DNA of 64,000 bases from Tritrichomonas musculus (GCA_039105265.1 JAPFFF010000011.1:1426001-1490000), one strand, 5' to 3'; counted from the first letter of the stretch, positions 16,187-29,523 are shown. Numbers and translations are program-made. The notes: generated by a model from the sequence alone, not told the origin.

Positions 16187-17377
16187 ATGTATATTTGCAA
16201 TAGGTTTAGAAGCTCTTTAAAACCAACATTTAAAGCAATTACCACAAAAATCAATGAGATTAATAGTGAATATATTTCAAAAAATGAATTAGTTAGAGAC
16301 GATATAATAGATGTTGTTGGCAAATTTGTTAATGGTGAGGTTCATTTGGAAGCTGAAGACACAATCACAGATGGAACAATTAAAGCAAGATTTTTGGTCC
16401 AAAAAGTTAGTGAATACAATGATGTTGATTATGAAGAGAATATCATTACTATTAATATTACTGGTGGAACAATTAATTATCAGGGAACTGATGATTTCCC
16501 TAGCTGCGTCATGAATGATAAAATATTTGTTATAGCAAATCCAAATAAACTTAGGGTTGGTGGAATACAGATTAAAGAAAATACAGCGAAAAGAAGAATG
16601 GAATTTACACTAAATGATTTAGCATATGTTTGTGATATAGATGCTTTACATAACAAGATAGATGGAATGCATGAGCAGATAGAAAAGAATGATGTTGCAC
16701 TAGTATCTACATTAAATGAATTTCCAACTGTAGATGAAGTTAATGAAGCATTAGAGAAAGTTAAGAGTGAAGCAGATGGAAAGTATCGAAGCAAAACTGA
16801 TTTGAAATATGGCGAAGAAGATCAATTAGCATTGAGGAGTGAAATTCCAGAAATTATTGAGGGGAAAACAACGATTCAATTCAAAATTGAAAATAATACA
16901 ATTCCTGATTTAGATTACGACAAATATCATGAAATGATTGAGCAATATGGGCTGGATATTGTTTCATCAAACAATTACTATACGGCTCATTATGTTCATG
17001 TAGATTATTCGTACGATAACGATCAACCCTCTCAGATAATGCGTATGGAAGGAAGTGGTTCTAGTCTTTGGTTTATGTATGACTGCCATGAATTAATAAA
17101 TCCAGGAACTGGTGAAACACCGGAAATTTTATCATGTTCCATTACCAAAAGTATCGAACCAACAGACAAAAACGCTTATTCGGCAAGATATGTGTCAAAC
17201 ACTTTTGCTTTGAAAACAGATATTCCTGAACCAGTTGATTTGTCAAATTATGCATTAAAAAGTGATTATGATGAACTGAAGGCAAAAATTGAAAATTTAC
17301 AAACTGAGAACACAAATTTAAAGGCTACTATAGAAGCAATGGAATCAAGATTAACAGCATTAGAGAATGGTTCATAA
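16187..17377 (+). CDS. Fibre/spike-like protein, element C
   Basis: A 396-residue modular protein. An N-terminal region with beta-rich G-G-T-I-N-Y sequence is followed by repeated linker helices with A-L-(K/R)-(T/S)-(D/E)-I-P-E motifs, a block of about 120 residues (near 230-350) containing TTIQF, NTIPDLDYD, EQYGLDIVSS, LINPGTG and ILSCSITK, and a C-terminal heptad coiled coil (residues about 355-395). The block near 230-350 is shared almost verbatim with the fibre gene of element B (40238-41668) while the flanks differ, typical of receptor-binding fibres that exchange domains. The gene probably began further upstream; it looks broken about once. Confidence 0.6.
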   Translation: MYICNRFRSSLKPTFKAITTKINEINSEYISKNELVRDDIIDVVGKFVNGEVHLEAEDTITDGTIKARFLVQKVSEYNDVDYEENIITINITGGTINYQGTDDFPSCVMNDKIFVIANPNKLRVGGIQIKENTAKRRMEFTLNDLAYVCDIDALHNKIDGMHEQIEKNDVALVSTLNEFPTVDEVNEALEKVKSEADGKYRSKTDLKYGEEDQLALRSEIPEIIEGKTTIQFKIENNTIPDLDYDKYHEMIEQYGLDIVSSNNYYTAHYVHVDYSYDNDQPSQIMRMEGSGSSLWFMYDCHELINPGTGETPEILSCSITKSIEPTDKNAYSARYVSNTFALKTDIPEPVDLSNYALKSDYDELKAKIENLQTENTNLKATIEAMESRLTALENGS

Positions 17378-17416
17378 GCAAGTTAGTTAATCATTCGGTG
17401 GTAGTAGTGGGTTATA

Positions 17417-17731
17417 AGTAGTTATCCATAGGATTTTCTTACATAGATGATTCTCTGGCATTTTGGGGCTGCTTGTTATATTAGGCTTCTGTGTGTGTAA
17501 ATAGTGTAGTGTGTGCGTATTGGTGTTTTAAATTAATTGTTTATAGTATAGTGTATTCGGTGGGTTGTATGGACCTTGATGTGTGTTAATATATATTTTT
17601 TATATAAATTTGTTGAAAATGAAAACATCGCCAAAGTGATCTTATTTTTGTCTTTTTTAAGCCCCTTTGGTGCAAATGACCCCTTAATGCCAGAGAATCA
17701 TCATTGTAAGAAAATCCTATGGATAACTACT
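17417..17731. repeat. 315-bp inverted-repeat (MITE-like) element
   Basis: Near-identical inverted termini of about 46 bp (17417-17462 and 17686-17731) starting AGTAGTTATCCATAGGATTT enclose AT-rich non-coding DNA. No clear target duplication is visible: GTTATA lies to the left, and to the right the satellite begins directly. It could be a MITE or an end structure related to element C; the class is uncertain. The 17378-17416 flank holds nothing recognisable. Confidence 0.6.
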
Positions 17732-20700
17732 CTAACAACATAAAAACATCTATGCTAACAACATACAAACATTGATGCTAACAACATACAAACATTGATG
17801 CTAACAACATAAAAACATTGATGCTAACAACATACAAACATTGATGCTAACAACATACAAACATTTATGCTAACAACATACAAACATTTATGCTAACAAC
17901 ATACAAACATTGATGCTAACAACATACAAATATCGATGCTAACAACATACAAACATTGATGCTAACAACATAAAAACATTTATGCTAACAACCTTCAAAC
18001 ATTGATGCTAACAACATACAAATATCGATGCTAATAACATACAAACATCAATGCTAAAAACATACAAACATCTATGCTAACAACCTTCAAACATTGATGC
18101 TAAAAACATATAAACATTGATGCTAACAACATACAAACATCTATGCTAGCAACATACAAACATTGATGCTAACAACATACAAAAATTGATGCTAACAAAA
18201 TACAAACATCTATACTAACAATATACAAACATTTATGCTAACAACATACAAACATTTATGCTAACAACATACAAACATTGATGCTAACAACATACAAACA
18301 TTTATGCTAACAACATATAAACATTGATGCTAACAACATACAAATATCGATGCTAATAACATACAAACATTGATGCTAACAACATAAAAACATTGATGCT
18401 AACAACATACAAATATCGATGCTAATAACATACAAACATCAATGCTAACAACATACAAACATTGATGCTAACAACATAAAAACATTGATGCTAATAACAT
18501 ACAAACATCAATGCTAACAACATACAAACATTTATGCTAACAACATACAAACATTTATGCTAACAACATACAAACATTTATGCTAACAACATACAAAAAT
18601 TGATGCTAACAACATACAAACATTGATGCTAACAACATAAAAACATTTATGCTAACAACCTTCAAACATTGATGCTAACAACATACAAATATCGATGCTA
18701 ATAACATACAAACATCAATGCTAAAAACATACAAACATTTATGCTAACAACATAAAAACATTGATGCTAACAACATACAAATATCGATGCTAATAACATA
18801 CAAACATCAATGCTAACAACATACAAACATTTATGCTAACAACATACAAACATTTATGCTAACAACATAAAAACATTGATGCTAACAACATACAAATATC
18901 GATGCTAATAACATACAAACATCAATGCTAACAACATACAAACATTCATGCTAACAACCTTCAAACATTGATGTTAACAACATACAAACATTGATGCTGA
19001 CAACATACAAACATTGATGCTAACAACATACAAACATTTATGCTAACAACCTTCAAACATTTATGCTAACAACCTTCAAACATTGATGCTAACAACATAC
19101 AAACATCAATGCTAACAACATACAAACATTGATGCTAACAACATAAAAACATTTATGCTAACAACCTTCAAACATTGATGCTAACAACATACAAATATCG
19201 ATGCTAATAACATACAAACATCTATGCTAGCAACCTTCAAACATTGATGCTAAAAACATATAAACATTGATGCTAACAACATACAAACATCTATGCTAGC
19301 AACATACAAACATTGATGCTAACAACATACAAATATCGATGCTAACAACATACAAACATTGATGCTAACAACATAAAAACATTTATGCTAACAACCTTCA
19401 AACATTGATGCTAACAACATACAAATATCGATGCTAATAACATACAAACATCAATGCTAAAAACATACAAACATCTATGCTAACAACCTTCAAACATTGA
19501 TGCTAAAAACATATAAACATTGATGCTAACAACATACAAACATTTATGCTAACAACCTTCAAACATTGATGCTAAAAACATATAAACATTGATGCTAACA
19601 ACATACAAACATCTATGCTAGCAACATACAAACATTGATGCTAACAACATAAAAACATTGATGCTAACAACATACAAACATTGATGCTAACAACATACAA
19701 ACATTTATGCTAACAACATACAAACATTTATGCTAACAACCTTCAAACATTTATGCTAACAACATAAAAACATTGATGCTAACAACATACAAACATTTAT
19801 GCTAACAACCTTCAAACATTTATGCTAACAACCTTCAAACATTGATGCTAAAAACATATAAACATTGATGCTAACAACATACAAACATTTATGCTAACAA
19901 CCTTCAAACATTGATGCTAAAAACATATAAACATTGATGCTAACAACATACAAACATCTATGCTAGCAACATTCAAACATTGATGCTAACAACATACAAA
20001 AATTGATGCTAACAAAATACAAACATTGATGCTAACAACATACAAACATTGATGCTAACAAAATACAAAAATTGATGCTAACAACATACAAACATTGATG
20101 CTAACAACATACAAATATCGATGCTAACAACATACAAACATTGATGCTAACAACATAAAAACATTTATGCTAACAACCTTCAAACATTGATGCTAACAAC
20201 ATACAAATATCGATGCTAATAACATACAAACATCAATGCTAAAAACATACAAACATCTATGCTAACAACCTTCAAACATTGATGCTAAAAACATATAAAC
20301 ATTGATGCTAACAACATACAAACATCTATGCTAGCAACATACAAACATTGATGCTAACAACATACAAAAATTGATGCTAACAAAATACAAACATCTATAC
20401 TAACAATATACAAACATTTATGCTAACAACATACAAACATTTATGCTAACAACATACAAAAATTGATGCTAACAACATACAAACATTTATGCTAACAACA
20501 TATAAACATTGATGCTAACAACATACAAATATCGATGCTAATAACATACAAACATTGATGCTAACAACATAAAAACATTGATGCTAACAACATACAAATA
20601 TCGATGCTAATAACATACAAACATCAATGCTAACAACATACAAACATTGATGCTAACAACATAAAAACATTGATGCTAATAACATACAAACATCAATGCT

Positions 20701-23700
20701 AACAACATACAAACATTTATGCTAACAACATACAAACATTTATGCTAACAACATACAAACATTTATGCTAACAACATACAAAAATTGATGCTAACAACAT
20801 ACAAACATTGATGCTAACAACATAAAAACATTTATGCTAACAACCTTCAAACATTGATGCTAACAACATACAAATATCGATGCTAATAACATACAAACAT
20901 CAATGCTAAAAACATACAAACATTTATGCTAACAACATAAAAACATTGATGCTAACAACATACAAATATCGATGCTAATAACATACAAACATCAATGCTA
21001 ACAACATACAAACATTTATGCTAACAACATACAAACATTTATGCTAACAACATAAAAACATTGATGCTAACAACATACAAATATCGATGCTAATAACATA
21101 CAAACATCAATGCTAACAACATACAAACATTCATGCTAACAACCTTCAAACATTGATGTTAACAACATACAAACATTGATGCTGACAACATACAAACATT
21201 GATGCTAACAACATACAAACATTTATGCTAACAACCTTCAAACATTTATGCTAACAACCTTCAAACATTGATGCTAACAACATACAAACATCAATGCTAA
21301 CAACATACAAACATTGATGCTAACAACATAAAAACATTTATGCTAACAACCTTCAAACATTGATGCTAACAACATACAAATATCGATGCTAATAACATAC
21401 AAACATCTATGCTAGCAACCTTCAAACATTGATGCTAAAAACATATAAACATTGATGCTAACAACATACAAACATCTATGCTAGCAACATACAAACATTG
21501 ATGCTAACAACATACAAATATCGATGCTAACAACATACAAACATTGATGCTAACAACATAAAAACATTTATGCTAACAACCTTCAAACATTGATGCTAAC
21601 AACATACAAATATCGATGCTAATAACATACAAACATCAATGCTAAAAACATACAAACATCTATGCTAACAACCTTCAAACATTGATGCTAAAAACATATA
21701 AACATTGATGCTAACAACATACAAACATTTATGCTAACAACCTTCAAACATTGATGCTAAAAACATATAAACATTGATGCTAACAACATACAAACATCTA
21801 TGCTAGCAACATACAAACATTGATGCTAACAACATAAAAACATTGATGCTAACAACATACAAACATTGATGCTAACAACATACAAACATTTATGCTAACA
21901 ACATACAAACATTTATGCTAACAACCTTCAAACATTTATGCTAACAACATAAAAACATTGATGCTAACAACATACAAACATTTATGCTAACAACCTTCAA
22001 ACATTTATGCTAACAACCTTCAAACATTGATGCTAAAAACATATAAACATTGATGCTAACAACATACAAACATTTATGCTAACAACCTTCAAACATTGAT
22101 GCTAAAAACATATAAACATTGATGCTAACAACATACAAACATCTATGCTAGCAACATTCAAACATTGATGCTAACAACATACAAAAATTGATGCTAACAA
22201 AATACAAACATTGATGCTAACAACATACAAACATTGATGCTAACAAAATACAAAAATTGATGCTAACAACATACAAACATTGATGCTAACAACATACAAA
22301 TATCGATGCTAACAACATACAAACATTGATGCTAACAACATAAAAACATTTATGCTAACAACCTTCAAACATTGATGCTAACAACATACAAATATCGATG
22401 CTAATAACATACAAACATCAATGCTAAAAACATACAAACATCTATGCTAACAACCTTCAAACATTGATGCTAAAAACATATAAACATTGATGCTAACAAC
22501 ATACAAACATTTATGCTAACAACCTTCAAACATTGATGCTAAAAACATATAAACATTGATGCTAACAACATACAAACATCTATGCTAGCAACATTCAAAC
22601 ATTGATGCTAACAACATACAAAAATTGATGCTAACAAAATACAAACATTGATGCTAACAACATACAAACATTGATGCTAACAAAATACAAAAATTGATGC
22701 TAACAAAATACAAACATTGATGCTAACAACATACAAATATCGATGCTAACAACATACAAACATTGATGCTAACAACATAAAAACATTTATGCTAACAACC
22801 TTCAAACATTGATGCTAACAACATACAAATATCGATGCTAATAACATACAAACATCAATGCTAAAAACATACAAACATCTATGCTAACAACATACAAACA
22901 TTGATGCTAACAACATAAAAACATTGATGCTAACAACATAAAAACATTGATGCTAACAACATACAAACATTGATGCTAACAACATACAAACATTTATGCT
23001 AACAACATACAAACATTTATGCTAACAACCTTCAAACATTTATGCTAACAACATAAAAACATTGATGCTAACAACATACAAACATTTATGCTAACAACCT
23101 TCAAACATTTATGCTAACAACCTTCAAACATTGATGCTAAAAACATATAAACATTGATGCTAACAACATACAAACATTTATGCTAACAACCTTCAAACAT
23201 TGATGCTAAAAACATATAAACATTGATGCTAACAACATACAAACATCTATGCTAGCAACATTCAAACATTGATGCTAACAACATACAAAAATTGATGCTA
23301 ACAAAATACAAACATTGATGCTAACAACATACAAACATTGATGCTAACAAAATACAAAAATTGATGCTAACAACATACAAACATTGATGCTAACAACATA
23401 CAAATATCGATGCTAACAACATACAAACATTGATGCTAACAACATAAAAACATTTATGCTAACAACCTTCAAACATTGATGCTAACAACATACAAATATC
23501 GATGCTAATAACATACAAACATCAATGCTAAAAACATACAAACATCTATGCTAACAACCTTCAAACATTGATGCTAAAAACATATAAACATTGATGCTAA
23601 CAACATACAAACATCTATGCTAGCAACATACAAACATTGATGCTAATAACATACAAAAATTGATGCTAACAAAATACAAACATCTATGCTAACAACATAC

Positions 23701-25738
23701 AAACATTTATGCTAACAACATATAAACATTGATGCTAACAACATACAAATATCGATGCTAATAACATACAAACATTGATGCTAACAACATAAAAACATTG
23801 ATGCTAACAACATACAAATATCGATGCTAACAACATACAAACATCTATCCTTACAACATAAAAACATTGATGCTACCAACATACAAATATCGATGCTAAT
23901 AACATACAAACATCAATGCTAACAACATACAAACATTCATGCTAACAACATACAAACATTTATGCTAACAACATACAAACATTTATGCTAACAACATACA
24001 AACATTTATGCTAACAACATATAAACATTGATGCTAACAACATACAAATATCGATGCTAATAACATACAAACATTGATGCTAACAACATAAAAACATTGA
24101 TGCTAACAACATACAAATATCGATGCTAACAACATACAAACATCTATCCTTACAACATAAAAACATTGATGCTAACAACATACAAATATCGATGCTAATA
24201 ACATACAAACATCAATGCTAACAACATACAAACATTTATGCTAACAACATACAAACATTGATGCTAACAACATACAAACATTTATGCTAACAACATATAA
24301 ACATTGATGCTAACAACATACAAATATCGATGCTAATAACATACAAACATTGATGCTAACAACATAAAAACATTGATGCTAACAACATACAAACATCGAT
24401 GCTGACAACATACAAACATCAATGCTAACAACATACAAACATCGATGCTGACAACATACAAACATCAATGCTAACAACATACAAACATCGATGCTGACAA
24501 CATACAAACATCGATGCTAACAACATACAAACATTGATGCTGACAACATACAAACATTGATGCTAACAACATACAAACATCGATGCTGACAACATACAAA
24601 CATTGATGCTAACAACATACAAACATCGATGCTGACAACATACAAACATCGATGCTAACAACATACAAACATCGATGCTGACAACATACAAACATTGATG
24701 CTAACAACATACAAACATCGATGCTGACAACATACAAATATCGATGATGACAACATACAAACATCGATGCTAACAACATACAAACATTGATGCTGACAAC
24801 ATACAAACATTGATGCTAACAACATACAAAAATTGATGCTAACAACATACAAACATTGATGCTAACAACATACAAACATTGATGCTAACAACATACAAAC
24901 ATCAATGCTAACAACATACAAACATCGATACTAACAACAGAAAAACATCGATGCTAACAACATACAAACATTGATGCTAACAACATACAAACATCAATGC
25001 TAACAACATACAAACATCGATACTAACAACAGAAAAACATCGATGCTAACAACATACAAACATCGATACTAACAACAGAAAAACATCGATGCTAACAACA
25101 TACAAACATCGATGCTGACAACATACAAACATCAATGCTAACAACATACAAACATCGATGCTGACAACATACAAACATCAATGCTAACAACATACAAACA
25201 TCGATACTAACAACAGAAAAACATCGATGCTAACAACATACAAACATCGATGCTAACAACAGAAAAACATCGATGCTGACAACATACAAACATCAATGCT
25301 AACAACAGAAAAACATCGATGCTTACAACATACAAACATCAATGCTAACAACATACAAACATCAATGCTAACAACATACAAACATCGATGCTGACAACAT
25401 ACAAACATCAATGCTAACAACATACAAACATCGATACTAACAACAGAAAAACATCAATGCTGACAACATACAAACATCGATGCTAACAACATACAAACAT
25501 CGATGCTAACAACATACAAACATCGATGCTAACAACAGAAAAACATCGATGCTGACAACATACAAACATTGATGCTAACAACATACAAAAATTGATGCTA
25601 ACAACATACAAACATTGATGCTAACAACATACAAACATTGATGCTAACAACAGACAAACATTGATGCTAACAACAGACAAACATTGATGCTAACAACAGA
25701 CAAACATTGATGCTAACGACAGAAACACATTGATGTTA
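17732..25738. repeat. 23-bp satellite array with higher-order structure
   Basis: About 348 tandem copies of a 23-bp unit beginning GATGCTAACAACATAC and ending in AAACATT-like variants (CATTTAT, CATCTAT, ATATCGAT, CTTCAAACATT). Rare variants recur at exact spacing: ACTAACAATATAC near 18213 and 20398, and CATTCATGCT near 18943 and 21128, both 2185 bp apart, that is 95 monomers. Secondary shifts of 437 bp (19 units) and 667 bp (29 units) place the GCTAGCAACATTC variant at 22146, 22583 and 23250. From about 24400 a different variant set (GCTGACAAC, CAGAAAAACATCG) dominates. No gene is present. Confidence 0.95.
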
Positions 25739-25995
25739 ATAACTGATTCGCGTTTTTGCTAATTACAAACTTTTGTTAGTTTTTTTACTGAAAGCATTAA
25801 TAAAGTTTTTTATGCTATGCTAATTTTAGAATAAAATTTTGACTAAATGATTGTTTATTTGAATGCTTTTTATATTGATATTGTCTTTTTTCTAAAAGAA
25901 AAAAACTGTGTACTAGACACTTTTTGAACTGCGTTCAAAAAGTGGCGTTCCTTGTTGTTAAAAAAATGAAAAAAAGAAAAATTAGTATTACCGGT

Positions 25996-26531
25996 CAGGG
26001 ATGGCTACCGAGATCAGTTTTTACAGTTTACCGGAATGCTACTGGTAAGCAGTAAATACTGGTATTATTTTTGGGGTATTAAGTATGTACCGTTAAATAC
26101 GTTTAAAATAACCGCCAGTAAAAATTTCGTACCGATTTTTTTCATAAAAGTAGTAAAATGTATTTTTTTTATGATTACTGGTAATTACCGGTAATTCTAT
26201 ATTGATATAATAATTAAGATAATTAAATATAAAATAGAATTTATATAATGAAATAAAATAAAATTATATAATGAAACTGGTATTCTATTTTGAAATTATA
26301 ACAAGCATCAAACATATTTTGTTTAGAATGATTTTTTGAAAAGTATGTCATAATTTCATCAAAAAATAAATACTGATGTTTTACTGAAAGTTTCACTTCA
26401 TTTCCGGTAAGATTTCTCCCGGTAAATCGGTACGTGTACTGGTATTACCATATACTGCCAGTTTTAAAGGTAATACCGGTACAGTAGAGAACGTTTAAAT
26501 GTTTACCGATAAGTAACGGTAACCATCCCTG
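25996..26531. mobile_element. hAT-type MITE with 8-bp target duplication
   Basis: Starts CAGGGATGG and ends CCATCCCTG, with inverted ends extending to CTACCG/CGGTAA. It is flanked on both sides by the same 8 bases TTACCGGT (25988-25995 and 26532-26539), the duplication length of hAT transposons. The 536-bp interior is AT-rich and encodes no transposase, so it is a non-autonomous copy. Several internal ACCGGTAA-like motifs resemble the target site. Confidence 0.85.
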
Positions 26532-26970
26532 TTACCGGTAAAAAAATAAATCTAAAAACAAAAAGATCCTTGAATATTAAGTCAATTAGAAACATTGAAT
26601 ATTAAAAGTTGAATATTTTGTTTATAAATGCCATTTGCACATGTAAAACAAACAGTTATTTATTAAAGAAATGATATTTATTCAAAATATTAGTAGAAAA
26701 TTAAATTTACTCAAGTTTTGATATTAAATTATATATTTCATCTTAAATTCTTAAATAATTTTGAAAACAATGTAAATACTGTGTTTATTAATGTTAAGAG
26801 AAAGTTCAGGACTATTTTTTTAAAAGTATTATTGAAGAGATTAAAATCATAAACGAATCAACCATTTTAGAGAATAAAGGTTTAATAGGCATATCGAGGT
26901 TTGAAAATAAATATTATAAATCAAAACAGTTCGTTTTTCTATATCTTTTTAATTTTTTTTAATAAATATT

Positions 26971-27354
26971 TTACCCTTCGGACGTAATTGGAATTTTATA
27001 AAATTCAATGAAAAAACGTATTAAAATGTAAAAATTGCCAAAATGAAACGTAATTACATAATTTATATAAAAATAAAAAAAAAGCAAAGAGGTTTAGTTT
27101 CGAACTCAATGCTTTGACCTTATATTAATTTAACCTCTAAGCTAGAGCTCTCAAATTTGAAAGGATAAAATATTTATATTTAAAGATAAATATTTTTATT
27201 TTTCAAATATAACTTTTTATTAACTTTTTCTAAAAAAGTCGTATTCCAATTATTTTCACGTAGACGTAATCGTAAAACGTAATTGATTTTTTTTCTTGGT
27301 CTATTTTATTGAAAAAGTTTGAACAGAACGTAATTTTAAAAACCTCCGAAGGGC
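26971..27354. mobile_element. Small TIR repeat with internal tRNA-like promoter boxes
   Basis: Ends are inverted (TTACCCTTCGGA at left; the right end reads TTGCCCTTCGGA inward). A 10-bp direct repeat AATAAATATT flanks it (26961-26970 and 27355-27364), consistent with a 9-10-bp Mutator-type duplication. Inside on the minus strand are an A-box-like TAGCTTAGAGG (27134-27144) and B-box-like GAGTTCGAAACT (27096-27107) at tRNA-like spacing. It also has repeated ACGTAAT motifs. It could be a MULE-type MITE or a SINE-derived unit. Confidence 0.5.
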
Positions 27355-27472
27355 AATAAATATTAAAAAATAATTATAAATTCTTTAATTTTCAAATTAT
27401 AATATTGATTTTATATTTTAAATGTATCTTTATTTGTTTTTAAGTATATATATTTACTTAGATATCCCAAGT

Positions 27473-27950
27473 AGTGATGGGTGTTCCGAAATTGAAAGAT
27501 CGAGTGAGTGTGAGTAGTGAAGGGGTATCAATAATCCAGGTCAGATAGAATCCACTTAAAACGCCCAAAATGACCCCTTTTTGGCCCCCTTCTAAATATC
27601 AAAAATAGCATACACCCACAGCCCCATATTTTGGACCCATATTTGGACCCATATTCGGGGGCCGCATAGAGTTCCCTATTTTGTGCCCATACTGCATACC
27701 ACCCCAAAACGCCCATAAAACACCCATATTTGGGCCCATACAAATTCCAAAAATAGCCCACTTATGGTCCACTTATGGGACCACTTATAGCCCACTTATG
27801 GACCACTTATGGGACCATCTATGGAGCAAGCTAATGGCACAAGCTGATGGCGACACAGACCGATGGCACAACCCATACAAATTCCAAAAATAACCCATAT
27901 TTTGGACCCCAGATGATTTTGGGAAAACCTATTTTTATATTTGAATATTG
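27473..27950. repeat. Terminal repeat region of element B
   Basis: Non-coding terminus equivalent to 6453-6871, with CCCATATTTGG-like runs (about 27630-27750) and tandem CCACTTATGGGA-type units (about 27765-27825). The short-repeat arrays differ in number and order from A, showing local expansion and contraction in otherwise similar ends. Confidence 0.8.
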
Positions 27951-27969
27951 ATTTTTTATCGCATCCCAA
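27951..27969 (+). promoter_or_regulatory. TTTTTTATCnCA-type promoter-like motif
   Basis: TTTTTTATCGCATCCCAA before ATG, identical to the element A copy at 6433-6452. Confidence 0.55.
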
Positions 27970-28436
27970 ATGGAAGCCACTCCAATGTCTACGAATACAT
28001 CAACACACTAGTAGCCCTATTGCCAAAGCCTGATGAATTTGCACAATGCAATTTCGCGATATTATGTGACAAGTTCCCATTCAATTTGAAGAACTCATTG
28101 TACCTCGCGAGGGTCCTATATGTATCACTCCAGAATGGTACTGAAACCATTAGATTCTACCCTAATAAGCTCAAGGAGAACCTAGAATTTGTCAAATTGA
28201 CATCCAATAGTAGACGTAAATTGAGTGTCAACATGCAGGAGTTCTTCGTAAATGGGAATACCGAAATGCATGAATACAAGGAATGCCCGTATTACAACTA
28301 CTCGATTGAGAGAACCAATGTAAATACCAAGGATCTCATCGCCAAATTACGTGAAAAATACAATATTACAGAACCTGATGTATTCATCGGCAAGCATCAG
28401 GATTTGGTATTGGATGCTGACTCAGATTTTGCCTAA
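27970..28436 (+). pseudogene. Conserved 159-residue family gene, element B
   Basis: Near-identical to the gene at 5953-6432 (shared CNFAILCDKFPF, NSRRKLSVNMQEFFVNG, YYNYSIERTN and IGKHQDLVLDAD blocks). It looks broken, about one break. Position, promoter motif and convergent stop overlap with the ATPase gene are as in A. Role unknown; it is the gene nearest the terminus. Confidence 0.65.
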
Positions 28437-29343
28437 ATCTTTGAGTACACCACTTGCATATCGTGTTCAACTGTGTTCACCAATATGAAATCATGTCCAG
28501 ATAAGGTCCTATATTTTTGCCACAACTCCTCGAACTCATAAGGTATGCTCACCTGCTGATATATGTAATTGAGTTTCTGCCGTGAGAACCCATTGAATAT
28601 GAAGAATGATGTGCAGTTATTTTTGTAATCGGTTGGCACACCCTTGAAGAACTGGATATTGATGTACACGATTGAGTTCTTATGACGCAACTGGGTGATA
28701 TAGTTTGTGAAGTATGCTGACTTCAATAGCTTGCTCTTAATGAAGTCCTCGCACAGGATTATGGTGTTGAGTGGTACATTGGGTTTTCCGAGTTTGTTGA
28801 TATGGAGGAACTCAAACATCTGCTGCAGCTTGGAATCATCTATTGTAGCCTTCCCAACTGAGCTATATTTGTTATACAGCTCCTTCCATAGATCGAGCTC
28901 CTTCAAATACCGTTCAGCATTACTATCAGCGACGACCTCAATGGGCAAGTTGATGAGCTCGCGTTGAGATTCAAATGTGGAATCATTTATAATACCATTC
29001 TTACTCACATACACGATCAGGTGAAACCCCCATTATTGAGTCTACTCATTTGAATGATATCGCGAATTACTGTATGGCTCTTGCCTTTGCCTTGTGATGC
29101 TACCAGTATGTTCAAAGTATTGTACCACGCATAGATCCCATTAGCGATTGGCCTTATGGATGCATTCGTGATTTTATCCCTATTTTTGGAATAGGCCTCA
29201 CTCATAGCCGCATCTACATCAAATCTCTGGGATACCGGTTGTTGCTTCTGGTACATATCGAATGTATCAAAATCAATTGGATCTGATAATTCAATAGATG
29301 TATAATCAAAAAGAGTTGGTTGTAGGCGCTTGTAATACAACAT
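28433..29343 (-). pseudogene. Packaging ATPase gene, element B (broken)
   Basis: Counterpart of 5030-5956 with the same Walker A (ASQGKGKSHT) and Walker B-type (NTIILCEDF) motifs and nearly the same sequence throughout. Looks broken, about one break. The upstream TATTTTTGATTAA leader is preserved. It would have powered DNA packaging; the presence of related ATPases elsewhere in the host genome cannot be judged from here. Confidence 0.75.
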
Positions 29344-29363
29344 TTAATCAAAAATAAAGCTTT

Positions 29364-29513
29364 TTACGCATATAATGTGCGCCTCAGCTCATCAGTCAGC
29401 TCAGGTGGTTCATCTTCTGCTGTAATTGATACCAGTAATAGCAGTTCAACTACATTGGTCACCAATATCAATCCCAATAGTATATTCATAATGATTTCAC
29501 TTGCGGTGGACAT
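29364..29513 (-). CDS. Tiny one-pass membrane protein, element B
   Basis: A 49-residue frame, near-identical to that at 4827-4976 (Ser to Thr at residue 3 and Leu to Ile before TAEDEPP). The hydrophobic span (IIMNILLGLILVTNVVELLL) is unchanged, while nearby synonymous and conservative changes have accumulated, which supports a real protein. It lies between the ATPase and 196-residue genes. Confidence 0.7.
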   Translation of the reverse strand: MSTASEIIMNILLGLILVTNVVELLLLVSITAEDEPPELTDELRRTLYA

Positions 29514-29523
29514 TTATGCAAAT

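Larger units (their letters stand above)
6872..17416. mobile_element. Polinton/Maverick element C (interrupted by A)
   Basis: A second, distinct virus-like element. Parts: structural gene region (6872-8896), a second structural gene, a bZIP-like gene, a 102-residue gene, a protein-primed family B polymerase with acidic leader, and a fibre-like gene. Its left part lies beyond element A, which inserted into one of its genes; its right end is not defined and is placed at the inverted-repeat element only for convenience. No integrase, capsid gene or ATPase is in the visible part. It looks broken in about four places and older than A and B. Confidence 0.75.
25739..27472. other. AT-rich non-coding DNA
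   Basis: Strongly AT-rich sequence between the satellite and element B with no open frame of note. It contains the hAT MITE at 25996-26531 and the small repeat at about 26971-27354; the remainder (25739-25995, 26532-26970, 27355-27472) shows no gene, RNA or repeat that I can support. It may be the nearest to ordinary host sequence in this window. Confidence 0.6.

Noticed and set aside
24609-24852. Cysteine-rich open frames (CMLLASMFVCC type) in the satellite
   Set aside because: They are frame-open by-products of a 23-bp repeat and show no promoter or conservation.
17732-25738. CRISPR-like regular repeats
   Set aside because: Units are contiguous 23-bp monomers without unique spacers, in eukaryotic DNA; this is a satellite.
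25739-27472. Host protein-coding exons in the AT-rich gap
   Set aside because: No open frame with coding character; only repeats and AT-rich sequence.
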